From the NCBI RefSeq assembly GCF_019468565.1, contig NZ_CP080521.1, forward strand, positions 5,704,001 through 5,768,000: 64,000 nucleotides of DNA, written 5' to 3'. Source of the stretch: Pseudonocardia sp. DSM 110487. Its GTDB lineage: Bacteria > Actinomycetota > Actinomycetes > Mycobacteriales > Pseudonocardiaceae. Shown here piece by piece: positions 41,526 to 50,008 of this stretch. Every line of letters begins with the position of its first letter. Position 1 is the first letter of the stretch. A program made the position numbers and the translations under genes. Under the pieces are notes generated by a model, which was given only the letters and a program-made list of their open reading frames with translations, had not been told where the DNA came from and ran no database searches.

Positions 41526-42184
41526 GCAACGAGATCGTCGAGCGCACCACCGGCCTCGCGGGCGAGCTGGTGCTACGCCGGGACGGGGAGCACCACGAGA
41601 TCGTCGCCAACGGGGTGTTCCTCATGGACACCCGAGGCGGCGGCTCCGAACGACTGCTCGTCTCGGCCACCGCCGACCGCATGCCGCCGCCTGGACGGAT
41701 GCTCATCGGCGGGCTCGGTGTCGGGTTCTCACTCGCCGCCGCGCTGGTGCACCCCGCGGTCACCGCGGTCGAGGTGGTGGAGCGCGAGGCCGCGGTGATC
41801 CACTGGAACCGCGGGCCCCTCGCGCCGCTGCACGGCGACGCGCTCGCGGACCCGCGCGTCGCGGTGCACGAGGCGGACGTCGCCGACCGGATCGCGACCG
41901 CGGCGCCCGGGTCGTTCGACGCGATCTGCCTCGACACCGACAACGGACCGGACTGGCTCGTCAGCCCGGCCAACGCCCGGCTCTACACCGACTCCGGCCT
42001 CGCCGCGGCCGCGCGCGCCCTCTCCGCGGGCGGGGTGCTCGCCGTGTGGAGCACCGCCCCCTCCCCCGCCCTCGTGGCACGGATGGGCGGGCTGTTCGGC
42101 GAAGTCACGACGCTCGAGGTGCCGGCGGATCGGGGCGCACCGGATGTGGTGACGCTGGGGATCGATCCGCGCCAGGAAGCCTAG
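41522..42184 (+). CDS. Spermidine synthase-like Rossmann protein
   Basis: The 220-residue product resembles the spermidine synthase-like fold: GRMLIGGLGVGFSLAAAL near 60-77 is the nucleotide-loop region, VTAVEVVEREAAVIHWN the acidic strand, and FDAICLDTDNGPDWL the catalytic-loop region. Polyamine-site residues typical of true SpeE are not clear, and the gene is short, so another methyl or aminopropyl transfer is possible. GTG 41522 overlaps the upstream methyltransferase stop, suggesting both act on the same small molecule. Confidence 0.75.
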   Translation: MSNEIVERTTGLAGELVLRRDGEHHEIVANGVFLMDTRGGGSERLLVSATADRMPPPGRMLIGGLGVGFSLAAALVHPAVTAVEVVEREAAVIHWNRGPLAPLHGDALADPRVAVHEADVADRIATAAPGSFDAICLDTDNGPDWLVSPANARLYTDSGLAAAARALSAGGVLAVWSTAPSPALVARMGGLFGEVTTLEVPADRGAPDVVTLGIDPRQEA

Positions 42185-42214
42185 TTCTCCACCTCGACAC
42201 CACATACCGCGGAA

Positions 42215-42274
42215 GATCGCCGGTCGGGTGCACCGGCGGCCACATCCGGCCGGCCGCGCACCCAACCGATGATC
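42215..42274. repeat. Dispersed palindromic repeat, copy D (diverged)
   Basis: GATCGCCGGTCGGGTGC at the left pairs imperfectly with GCGCACCCAACCGATGATC at the right, bounded by GATC as in copies A, B and C. It lies in the 199-base gap before the catabolic operon. Confidence 0.5.
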
Positions 42275-42306
42275 ATGGCTCGCCGAGATCACCAGCGCCG
42301 GACGGG

Positions 42307-42323
42307 TTGACAATCGCGCGATT
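42307..42323. promoter_or_regulatory. TTGACA and adjoining LacI-type operator candidate
   Basis: TTGACA (42307-42312) is followed by the perfect 12-bp palindrome AATCGCGCGATT (42312-42323), with the central CG typical of LacI-family operators. It lies ~60 bases upstream of the first gene of the operon that encodes a LacI regulator. Two copies of TATTAG 11 bases apart (about 42358 and 42369) follow just before the start. No good -10 was found. Confidence 0.5.
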
Positions 42324-42383
42324 CGAGCATCACAGTGGGCGCCGGCGATCTAAAGCGTATTAGATGAGTATTAGGTGCCCGCG

Positions 42384-43151
42384 ATGAAGCCATGGCAGTC
42401 CTTCCGCGTCGACGAGTTCGCCGGTCGCGTCGCGCTGATCACCGGAGCCGCGAGCGGGATGGGCCGGGAGACGGCCCGCGCATTCGCCGAGCACGGTGCC
42501 GACGTCGTCCTCGCCGACGTCGACGCCGGCGCGCTCGACGGCGTCGCGGGCGAGCTCCCCGAGGCACTCCCGCTGGCCGTCGACGTCTCCGACCCGGATT
42601 CGGTGGCGGCGGCGTTCGAGCGCATCGATGCCACCTACGGCCGGCTCGACCACGTCGCGCACTGCGCCGCGGTGATCGCGGCGACACGCTTCCTCGAGGC
42701 GGACGCGGCGCACTGGCGGCGGGTGCTCGACATCAACCTGGTCGGATCCGCCCTGGTGACGCAGCAGGCGCTGCACCGGATGCTCGAGGCAGGGAACGGA
42801 ACAATCGTGCTGGTCGCCTCCGACGCCGGCTTCCGCGGCGGCGGTGGCGTGATTGCCGACGCCCCGTACGCCGCGAGCAAGGCCGGTGTGCTCTCGATCG
42901 TGAAGTCGGTGGCCCGCGAGTTCGCCGGGCGCGGCGTCCGGATCAACGCGCTCGCGCCCGGGCCGTCCGACACCCCGCTGCACAGCGGCATCCCCGCCGA
43001 GGTGAAGGAGCGGATCGCGGCGGGGCTCCCGATGCGGCGGATGGGCGACCCGGCCGACATGGCCGGTGCCATCCTGTTCCTCAGCTCCGCGGTGGCGTCC
43101 TTCGTCTACGGCGCGACGCTCGACGTCGACGGCGGGTCGATGCTCCGATGA
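42384..43151 (+). CDS. Short-chain dehydrogenase/reductase
   Basis: The 255-residue product is a classical SDR: ALITGAASGMGRE near 17-29, acidic loop LADVDA, catalytic Ser in LVASDAG, and YAASK with Tyr and Lys. CAAV replaces the usual NNAG. The C-terminal DVDGGSML is the normal ending. ATG 42384 is preceded by AGGTG; GTG 42375 is an alternative. It is the first gene of the catabolic operon and overlaps the LacI gene by four bases. It probably oxidises an alcohol group of the pathway substrate. Confidence 0.85.
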   Translation: MKPWQSFRVDEFAGRVALITGAASGMGRETARAFAEHGADVVLADVDAGALDGVAGELPEALPLAVDVSDPDSVAAAFERIDATYGRLDHVAHCAAVIAATRFLEADAAHWRRVLDINLVGSALVTQQALHRMLEAGNGTIVLVASDAGFRGGGGVIADAPYAASKAGVLSIVKSVAREFAGRGVRINALAPGPSDTPLHSGIPAEVKERIAAGLPMRRMGDPADMAGAILFLSSAVASFVYGATLDVDGGSMLR

Positions 43152-44221
43152 GACGAGCGAGCGGAACGCGCAGACCGCGTCCTCGGCAGGCCGACATCGC
43201 CAAGGTGGCCGGGGTCTCGCAGGCCACCGTGTCGCTCGTGCTCGGCGGGAAGCCGGACGTCGTCGGCCTCGCCGCCGGCACGGTGCAGCGCGTGCACGCG
43301 GCGGCGAAGGAGCTGGGCTACGTCGCCGACCCGGCGGCGCTGCGGCTGGCCCGCAGGCAGAACTACCTGCTCGGCGTGCACACGTTCAGCGCCACGTTCC
43401 CGGTCGACATCGAGAACTCCTACTACCCGTTCCTCGCCGGCATCGAGGAGCAGGCGGGGGCGCGCGGCTACGACATCGTGCTGTTCACCGGCGCCGCACC
43501 GGCGAGCCGGCAGGCGCCGGGGCGGGCCGACGCGATCCACCGCCTGCGGCTGGCCGACGGTTGCATCCTGTTCGGCCGCAAGGTCCCGCGCGACGAGATC
43601 GGGCGGCTGCTCGACGACGATTTCCCGATCGTCTACATCGGACGCCGGAACGAGCTCGGCGACCGGCTGCCCTACGTCGGCGCCGACTACGTCTCCGCCA
43701 GCCGCGACGTCGTCCTCCACCTCGCGGGGCTCGGCCACGAGAAGATCCGCTACGTCCGGGAGCAGGACGTCGCACTTGCGTCCGAGGACCGCCAGGCCGG
43801 TGTGCTGCAGGGGCTCGCCGATGCCGGGTTCGCCGGCGGCGCGCCGCCCGTGCTGGCCGCCGCGGCGGAGGAGGTCACCGCCGACTGGGTGCGGGCCGAG
43901 GTCGAGGCCGGGGTCACGGCCTTCGTCACGGAGGCCACCGACACCAGCGTCGTCGCCCGCGCCGTCACCCGCGCGATCGCGGGGGCGGGCCTGCGGTGCC
44001 CGCAGGACGTGTCGCTGGCGATGCTCGGCGAGTACGTCGTGCAGCCCGCGGGTGAGCCCGTCCCGACCGGGTTCGCCGTGCCGCGCCGCGAGATGGGCCG
44101 GGCCGCGGTCGATCTCATGATCGACCTGCTCTCCGGCACACCCGTGCCTGCGCCTCGCCGGCAGTCCCTGATGGCCTGCGCGTTCGTGCCGGGCGAGACC
44201 ACCGGTCCCCGTACCCCCTAG
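43148..44221 (+). CDS. LacI-family transcriptional regulator
   Basis: The 357-residue product has an N-terminal LacI HTH, DIAKVAGVSQATVSLVLGGK near 17-36, with the hinge AAKELGYVADPAALRLA, and a periplasmic-binding-protein-like effector domain (60-340) with YYPFLAGIEEQAGARGYDIV and TPVPAPRRQ near the end. It is encoded inside the operon it presumably represses. The palindrome at 42312 is the likely operator. The effector should be the substrate or an intermediate of the operon. Confidence 0.93.
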   Translation: MRRASGTRRPRPRQADIAKVAGVSQATVSLVLGGKPDVVGLAAGTVQRVHAAAKELGYVADPAALRLARRQNYLLGVHTFSATFPVDIENSYYPFLAGIEEQAGARGYDIVLFTGAAPASRQAPGRADAIHRLRLADGCILFGRKVPRDEIGRLLDDDFPIVYIGRRNELGDRLPYVGADYVSASRDVVLHLAGLGHEKIRYVREQDVALASEDRQAGVLQGLADAGFAGGAPPVLAAAAEEVTADWVRAEVEAGVTAFVTEATDTSVVARAVTRAIAGAGLRCPQDVSLAMLGEYVVQPAGEPVPTGFAVPRREMGRAAVDLMIDLLSGTPVPAPRRQSLMACAFVPGETTGPRTP

Positions 44222-44234
44222 GAACAGGAGAGAA

Positions 44235-45848
44235 GTGCTCGAACTGCGTGCTGACGTGCTCGTCGTCGGAGGTGGCCTCGGCGGTGTCGCCGCGGCCCTC
44301 GCCGCCTGCCGGGCGGGTCGCGACGTCGTGCTGACCGAGGAGACCGACTGGGTCGGTGGGCAGCTGACCAGTCAGGCCGTGCCGCCGGACGAGCACCCGT
44401 GGATCGAGCAGTTCGGCGCGACCGCGTCCTACCGCGCGCTGCGCGACGGGATCCGCGAGCACTACCGCCGCTGGTACCCGCTGCGCGCGGAGGCCGCCCG
44501 GCTGGCGAACCTCAACCCTGGTGCCGGCCGGGTGAGCAAGCTCTGCCACGAGCCGCGGGTCTCCCTCGCCGTGCTGGAGGCGATGCTGGCTCCGCACCGC
44601 GCGGCCGGACGGCTGACCGTGCTGCTGGAGACGGTGCCGGTCGGCGCGGAGTGCGACGGCGACCGCGTCGGCCCGGTCGAGCTGCTCAACCGGCGCGACG
44701 GGCGGCGGATCGTGGTCTCGGCGCCGTACGTCGTCGACGCGACCGAGACGGGCGACCTACTGGCACTGACGAAGACCGAGTACGTCACCGGGGCCGAGGC
44801 GCAGTCCGACCACGACGAGCCGCACGCGCCTGCCGTGGCGAACCCGCAGAACATGCAGGGGTTCACGTTCTGCTTCGCGCTGGACCACCGGCCCGGCGAG
44901 GACCACACCATCGACTGTCCGGAGCGTTACGACTTCTGGCGCTCCTACCAGCCGGAGTTCTGGCCGGGCCCGCTCATCGGGCTGCTGGCGCCGCACCCGC
45001 GGACCCTGGAACCGACGCCTCGGCACTTCGCGCCGAACCCTGGCGACGACCCGCTCGGCGTCGTCGCCGACCAGAGCAAGGCGGCGGGCGACCTCGACCT
45101 CTGGCTCTTCCGCCGCATCCTCGCGCGCGACCTCCACACGCCGGGGGCGTTCGCCTCCGACATCACGCTGGTCAACTGGCCGCTCAACGACTACTGGCTG
45201 GGCAGCGTGATCGACGTCGAGCCGGACGTCGCGGCGCGCCACCTGGCCGACGCCAAGCAGCTGAGCCGGTCGCTGCTGTACTGGCTGCAGACCGAGGCAC
45301 CCCGCCACGACGGCGGCACCGGGTGGCCGGGGCTGCGCCTGCGCGCCGACGTCACCGGCACCGCCGACGGCCTGGCGAAGGCACCCTACCTGCGGGAGTC
45401 CCGCCGGATCCGGGCGTTGACCACGGTCACCGAGAACGATGTGTCGCTCGCCGTGCGCGGAGCCCACGTCGTGCGCGTGCGCGAGGACTCGGTCGGCGTC
45501 GGCAGCTACCACCTCGACCTGCACCCGTCGACGGGCGGCGACACCTACATCGACCTGGAGAGCGTGCCGTTCGAGATCCCGCTCGGCTCGCTCGTGCCGC
45601 AGCGGGTGCGCAACCTGCTCCCCGCCGCCAAGAACATCGGGACGACCCACGTCAGCAACGGCTGCTTCCGGCTGCACCCCGTCGAGTGGAACGTCGGTGA
45701 GGTCGCGGGCCTGCTGGCGGCCCACTGCGTCGAGACCGGCAGCGAACCGCACCAGGTGCACGCCGACCGCGACCGCAGGGACGAGTTCACCCGGCTCCTC
45801 GAGCGCGGGGGCGTCGAGCGGCACTGGCCGGAGATCAAGGGGTACTGA
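44235..45848 (+). CDS. FAD-dependent oxidoreductase (FAD_oxidored family) 1
   Basis: The 537-residue product has an N-terminal FAD-binding Rossmann motif VLVVGGGLGGVAAALAACRAGR at ~8-29 (GxGxxG type), then WVGGQLTSQAV, and a late DATETGDLLALTKTEYVTGA. This is the FAD_oxidored group, also seen with xanthan- or heterocycle-degrading enzymes. CPERYDFW and PHPRTLEPTP form the middle substrate region. GTG 44235 has AGGAGA upstream. The second FAD enzyme starts on the last base of its stop codon, so they probably work as a pair. Substrate unknown. Confidence 0.82.
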   Translation: MLELRADVLVVGGGLGGVAAALAACRAGRDVVLTEETDWVGGQLTSQAVPPDEHPWIEQFGATASYRALRDGIREHYRRWYPLRAEAARLANLNPGAGRVSKLCHEPRVSLAVLEAMLAPHRAAGRLTVLLETVPVGAECDGDRVGPVELLNRRDGRRIVVSAPYVVDATETGDLLALTKTEYVTGAEAQSDHDEPHAPAVANPQNMQGFTFCFALDHRPGEDHTIDCPERYDFWRSYQPEFWPGPLIGLLAPHPRTLEPTPRHFAPNPGDDPLGVVADQSKAAGDLDLWLFRRILARDLHTPGAFASDITLVNWPLNDYWLGSVIDVEPDVAARHLADAKQLSRSLLYWLQTEAPRHDGGTGWPGLRLRADVTGTADGLAKAPYLRESRRIRALTTVTENDVSLAVRGAHVVRVREDSVGVGSYHLDLHPSTGGDTYIDLESVPFEIPLGSLVPQRVRNLLPAAKNIGTTHVSNGCFRLHPVEWNVGEVAGLLAAHCVETGSEPHQVHADRDRRDEFTRLLERGGVERHWPEIKGY

Positions 45849-47229
45849 TGACGATCACCTACGCTCGCGAGCTCGACGTCGCCGCCGACGTCGACGTGCT
45901 GGTCGCGGGCGGCGGGCCTGCCGGGCTCGCGCCGCGGTCGCGGCGGCGCGGGGCGGCGCCCGGACCATGCTGGTCGAGCAGTACGGCTATCTCGGCGGGA
46001 ACCTGACCGCAGGGCTCGTCGGCCCGTGCATGACGTCGTACTCCCTCGACGGCGAGCAGCAGCTGATCAAGGGTGTGTTCGACGAGTTCGTGCGGCGGAT
46101 GGCCGAGCGCGGCGACGCGCTGCACCCCTCGCAGACCCGGGCGGGCGACGAGTACTCCGGCTTCATCGTCTACGGGCACGACAAGGTCACCCCGTTCGAG
46201 CCGGAGGCGGCGAAGACCGTGGGCCTGCAGATGTGCCGGGAGTCCGGTGTGGAGCTGCTCCTGCATTCCTTCGTCGCCGACACCCTCGTCGAGGACGGGC
46301 ACGTGCGCGGAATCGTGGTGGCGAACAAGAACGGCCTGCAGGCGCTCACCGCCCGGGTCACCGTGGACGCCACGGGCGACGGGGACGTGGCCGCGCGGGC
46401 CGGCGCCGAGGTGCGCGTCGGCCGCCACTCGGACGGCCGGACCCAGCCGATGACGCTGTTCTTCCGGGTGCAGGGCGTCGACGACGACCGCGTGGTCGAG
46501 TACATCCGCACGCACCCGGAGGACCGGCGGCCGTACGCCGGGATCGTCGCGGCGGCGCGCGAGGACGGCCGGTTCCCCTCGCCCCGGATGGGCGTCGGGA
46601 TGTACAAGACCATGCGACCCGGCGTGTGGCGGATCAACACCACCCGGGTGCTGGGCCGCGACGGCACGCAGGTGCGCGACCTCACCGCGGCCGAGATCGA
46701 GGGCCGCGACCAGGCCATGGCGCTCGTCGACTTCTTCCGCGCCGAGCTGCCTGGATTCGAGGCGTCCTCGCTGCTCGACACCGCGGCGACGGTCGGGGTA
46801 CGGGAGAGCCGGCGGATCATGGGCGACTACGAGCTGTCCATCGAGGACCTGCAGACCGGCCGCCACTTCGACGACGTGATCGGCCTGTGCGCCTACCCCG
46901 TCGACATCCACGACCCGAACGGCGCGGGCGGCGGGATCACGCCGTCGTACAGCACCGCGAACGCCTACGAGATGCCCTACCGCAGCCTGCTCCCGCGCGG
47001 CCTGGAGGACGTGCTCGTCGCCGGCCGGTGCGTGTCGGCCACCCACGAGGCGCTCGGCGCGATCCGCGTCATGCCGCCCGCCTTCGCCATGGGCGAGGCC
47101 GCGGGCACCGCGGCGGCACTCGCGGTGGCCGGGGGCACGTCCCCGCGGCTCGTCCCGGTGCCCGAGCTGCAGCGGCGGCTGCGCGAGCAGGGCGCCTACC
47201 TGGGCGAGGAATCCCTCGCCCTGGCCTGA
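45848..47229 (+). pseudogene. FAD-dependent oxidoreductase 2, with a one-base frameshift
   Basis: ATG 45848 overlaps the previous stop and opens with VDVLVAGGGPAGLA (the FAD loop). The frame is lost at ~45928-45931, where CTCGCGCCGCGG lacks one base expected for GLAAAVAAARGG. The second frame continues AAVAAARGGARTMLVEQYGY and stays a normal FAD_oxidored protein to 47229: YGYLGGNLTAGLVGPCM, TVDATGDGDVAARAGA, GVRESRRIMGDY and APPAFAMGEAAG. The length is one base short of 461 codons. The rest is intact, so a sequencing error or a very recent mutation is likely. Confidence 0.85.
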
Positions 47230-47263
47230 CCTCCCCACCTCGACGAAGAGGAGTTGGTGCCGG

Positions 47264-49393
47264 ATGACGACGCCCATCAGGGTCGGGATCGACGTCGGAG
47301 GAACGTTCACCGATGCCGTGGCGATCGACGCGACGAGCCTCGAGCTGATCGGGACCGCGAAGGTGCTGACCACGCACCGGCACCCCGACGGGGTGGCGCG
47401 CGGGATCATCAACGCGCTCAAGGAGCTGCTGGAGAACTGCGGGCGCAGCGCCGACGACGTGGTCTTCCTCGCCCACGGCACGACGCAGGCGACGAATGCC
47501 CTGTTGGAGGGCGACGTCGCGACCGTCGGGGTCGTCGGCCTTGGCCGCGGGCTGGACGGCTGGCGCACCCGATCGGTGCGCCACCTGTCCCGCCTCGAGC
47601 TGGCGCCGGGCAAGCACCTCCCGCTGGCCTACGCCCACGCCACGGCGCCGTCGCAGGTGCCGGGCGCCGTGGCGGCCGTGCACCGGGCAGGCGCCGAGGT
47701 GGTCGTCGGGGTGGAGGCGTTCAGCGTCGACGACCCCGATGGGGAGCTGGCCGTCGTCCACGCCGCGGAGTCGCAGCGGCTGCCGGCCACGGCGACGCAC
47801 GACATCAGCAAGCTCTACGGGCTGAAGAAGCGGGCGCGCACCGCGGCGCTGAACGCCAGCATCCTGCCGCGCATGCTCGGCACCGCCGAGCTGGTCCGCA
47901 GCAGCATCGACCACGCCGGGATCCACGCGCCGCTCATGGTGATGCGCTGCGACGGCGGCGTGATGTCCCTCGACGAGATGCGCCGCAGGCCCCTGCTGAC
48001 GATCCTCAGCGGACCGGCCGCGGGTGCCGCGGGCGCGCTGCTCGCCGAGCGGGTGAGCGAGAGCGTCTTCCTGGAAACCGGCGGGACGTCCACCGACATC
48101 TCCGTCATCCGCGACGGCCGCGTCGCCGTCTCGTACGCGAAGGTCGGCGGCTACACGACCTACCTAAAGTCCCTCGACGTGCGCACGGTCGGCATCGGGG
48201 GCGGCTCCCTGGTCCGCGTCTCCGGTGGCCGGGTCGCGGACGTCGGGCCGCGCAGCGCGCACATCGCCGGCCTGGACTACGGCTGCTTCGCCGACCCGGA
48301 GCTGGTGCGCGGCGGCCGACTGGAGCTGGAACGGCCGATGGAGGGTGACCCGGCCGACTACGCCGTCGTCGTCACCGACCACGGCCGCTTCGCGATCACC
48401 GTCACCTGTGCGGCGAACGCGCTCGGCATCGTGCCCCGTGGCGACTACGCCTTCGCAGAGCCTGCGGCGGCCCGTCTGGCGATCGAGCCGCTCGCCGCGC
48501 GCCTGCGCTACTCGGTCGACGACGCTGCGCGGCAGATCCTCGATCGCGCGGCCGGCCGGGTCCGGGAGGTGGTCGACGAGCTGATCAAGGACTACCGGCT
48601 CGAGCGGGATGGCCTCGAGCTGGTCGGAGGGGGCGGTGGCGCGGCCACCGTGGCCCTGCACCTCGGGTCCACGATGGACCTCCCCGCCCGGATCGCCGCC
48701 AACAGCTCCGTCATCAGCCCGATCGGCGTGGCACTCGCGCTGGTGCGCGACACCGTCGAGCGGGTCATCCCCGAGCCGAACCGGCAGGACATCCTCTCGG
48801 TGCGGGCCGAGGCGGAACGGGCGGTTCTGGCGCAGGGCGCCTCGCCGGCCACCATCGAGGTCGACGTGTCGGTCGACCCGCAGCGCAACGTCGTCGCGGC
48901 GGTCGCGACCGGCGCCACAGACCTGCACACGCCTGCGTCGGAGAAAGCCTCCGAGCAGACCGCCGCCGATGCCGCCGCCCGGAGCATGCGCGTCGACGTC
49001 GCCGCGGTCCGCACCGCCGCGACCACCCCGCAGTTCCGCGTCTACACCGCCGAGCGCGCCCGCGGCGGGCTGATCGGCAGGGTGAGCCGGCCACGACACC
49101 CGGTTCGCGTCGTCGACTCCGACGGCCTCGTCCGCTTCACCAGCCCGCACGCCGAGGTGCGCGGCTCCACGGTCGGCGCGGCCCGCGCGGCGCTGACGAA
49201 GGCCCTCGACGAGTTCACCGCCTACGGCGACAGCGGGGCGCGGGTGCCCGCGATCCACCTGCTCGTCGCCGGGCGGCTGGTCAACCTCGCCGGCGTCACC
49301 CACGCCGACCAGGTGCTCGCGCTCGCCGACACCGAGCTATCGGGGCGCGCCGACGAAGAGGACGTCGTGCTGGTCGTCGAGGAGCGCTCGTGA
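47264..49393 (+). CDS. Hydantoinase A / oxoprolinase-like ATPase
   Basis: The 709-residue product has the HyuA architecture: Hydant_A_N start GIDVGGTFTDAVA near 8-20 (phosphate-loop), HGTTQATNALLEG, central TGGTSTDISVI and GGGSLVRV, then a C-terminal domain. Members open cyclic amides (hydantoins, 5-oxoproline, N-methylhydantoin, acetone carboxylation) using ATP, normally with a HyuB partner. No hyuB is present in the window, so another subunit elsewhere or a HyuB-independent reaction must be assumed. RBS: GAAGAGGAG before ATG 47264. It overlaps the next gene by four bases. Confidence 0.88.
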   Translation: MTTPIRVGIDVGGTFTDAVAIDATSLELIGTAKVLTTHRHPDGVARGIINALKELLENCGRSADDVVFLAHGTTQATNALLEGDVATVGVVGLGRGLDGWRTRSVRHLSRLELAPGKHLPLAYAHATAPSQVPGAVAAVHRAGAEVVVGVEAFSVDDPDGELAVVHAAESQRLPATATHDISKLYGLKKRARTAALNASILPRMLGTAELVRSSIDHAGIHAPLMVMRCDGGVMSLDEMRRRPLLTILSGPAAGAAGALLAERVSESVFLETGGTSTDISVIRDGRVAVSYAKVGGYTTYLKSLDVRTVGIGGGSLVRVSGGRVADVGPRSAHIAGLDYGCFADPELVRGGRLELERPMEGDPADYAVVVTDHGRFAITVTCAANALGIVPRGDYAFAEPAAARLAIEPLAARLRYSVDDAARQILDRAAGRVREVVDELIKDYRLERDGLELVGGGGGAATVALHLGSTMDLPARIAANSSVISPIGVALALVRDTVERVIPEPNRQDILSVRAEAERAVLAQGASPATIEVDVSVDPQRNVVAAVATGATDLHTPASEKASEQTAADAAARSMRVDVAAVRTAATTPQFRVYTAERARGGLIGRVSRPRHPVRVVDSDGLVRFTSPHAEVRGSTVGAARAALTKALDEFTAYGDSGARVPAIHLLVAGRLVNLAGVTHADQVLALADTELSGRADEEDVVLVVEERS

Positions 49394-50007
49394 ATACCGC
49401 GGTCCTGGCGCAAAGGTGCGTCGAGCTCGCCGGACGGTCGGACGCGGACATCGGAGGGAAGTTGCTCGGGCAACTGGCCGTGCACGCCGCGGTCGACCCG
49501 GACACCCTCAGCGGCTGGGCCGCATCCGCGCTCGCCTTCGGCCGCGAACTCGCCCGCACGGCCCGGCGGCCCGCGCCCCTGCCCGTCACCGAGACGAGCG
49601 GGGGCATCGAACCCGGGCGGCGCATCCTGCTCGCCGAATACCGCAGCCGGCCCGCGCGCGTGCTGATCTACCGCGACGCCGTCGAGCGGGCCGAGGTGCT
49701 GATCGACGACATCGGCTGGCGCGACTGGTACCCGGCCGGCAGCGTGCGGGCCGCCGCCACCGCGCACGAGACAGCGCACCAGCTGCTGCACGGCCCGGCC
49801 GCCGCCGCGCTCCGCCACCGCGTCGGGAAGGTCGCGCTGCGGATCGGGCGCTGGTCGGTGCCCGCGCACGTCGTGGGCGCCGCCGAGATGGCCGCCCACG
49901 GCTTCGCCGCAGAGTCGGCCGGCCTGGGACGCACCCCGGTCCTGCTCACCGCGGCGCTGGGCGAGCTCGCCGCCGGTATCCGACAGCCTGCCGAGAGGGA
50001 CATCTGA
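49390..50007 (+). CDS. Small protein with an HExxHxxxH metal-site motif
   Basis: The 205-residue product is not one I recognise. It is mainly helical with a short strand-rich middle (RVLIYRDAVERAEVLIDDI). Residues 126-134 read HETAHQLLH, an HExxH motif with a further His four residues on (His134). Glu166 in AAEMAAHGF is a possible additional ligand. This is a zincin-like pattern, though the fold is not assured. It overlaps the HyuA-like gene by four bases and precedes the permease by one base, so it is firmly in the operon. Hydrolysis of the HyuA product is one possibility. Confidence 0.5.
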   Translation: MNTAVLAQRCVELAGRSDADIGGKLLGQLAVHAAVDPDTLSGWAASALAFGRELARTARRPAPLPVTETSGGIEPGRRILLAEYRSRPARVLIYRDAVERAEVLIDDIGWRDWYPAGSVRAAATAHETAHQLLHGPAAAALRHRVGKVALRIGRWSVPAHVVGAAEMAAHGFAAESAGLGRTPVLLTAALGELAAGIRQPAERDI

Positions 50008-50008
50008 G

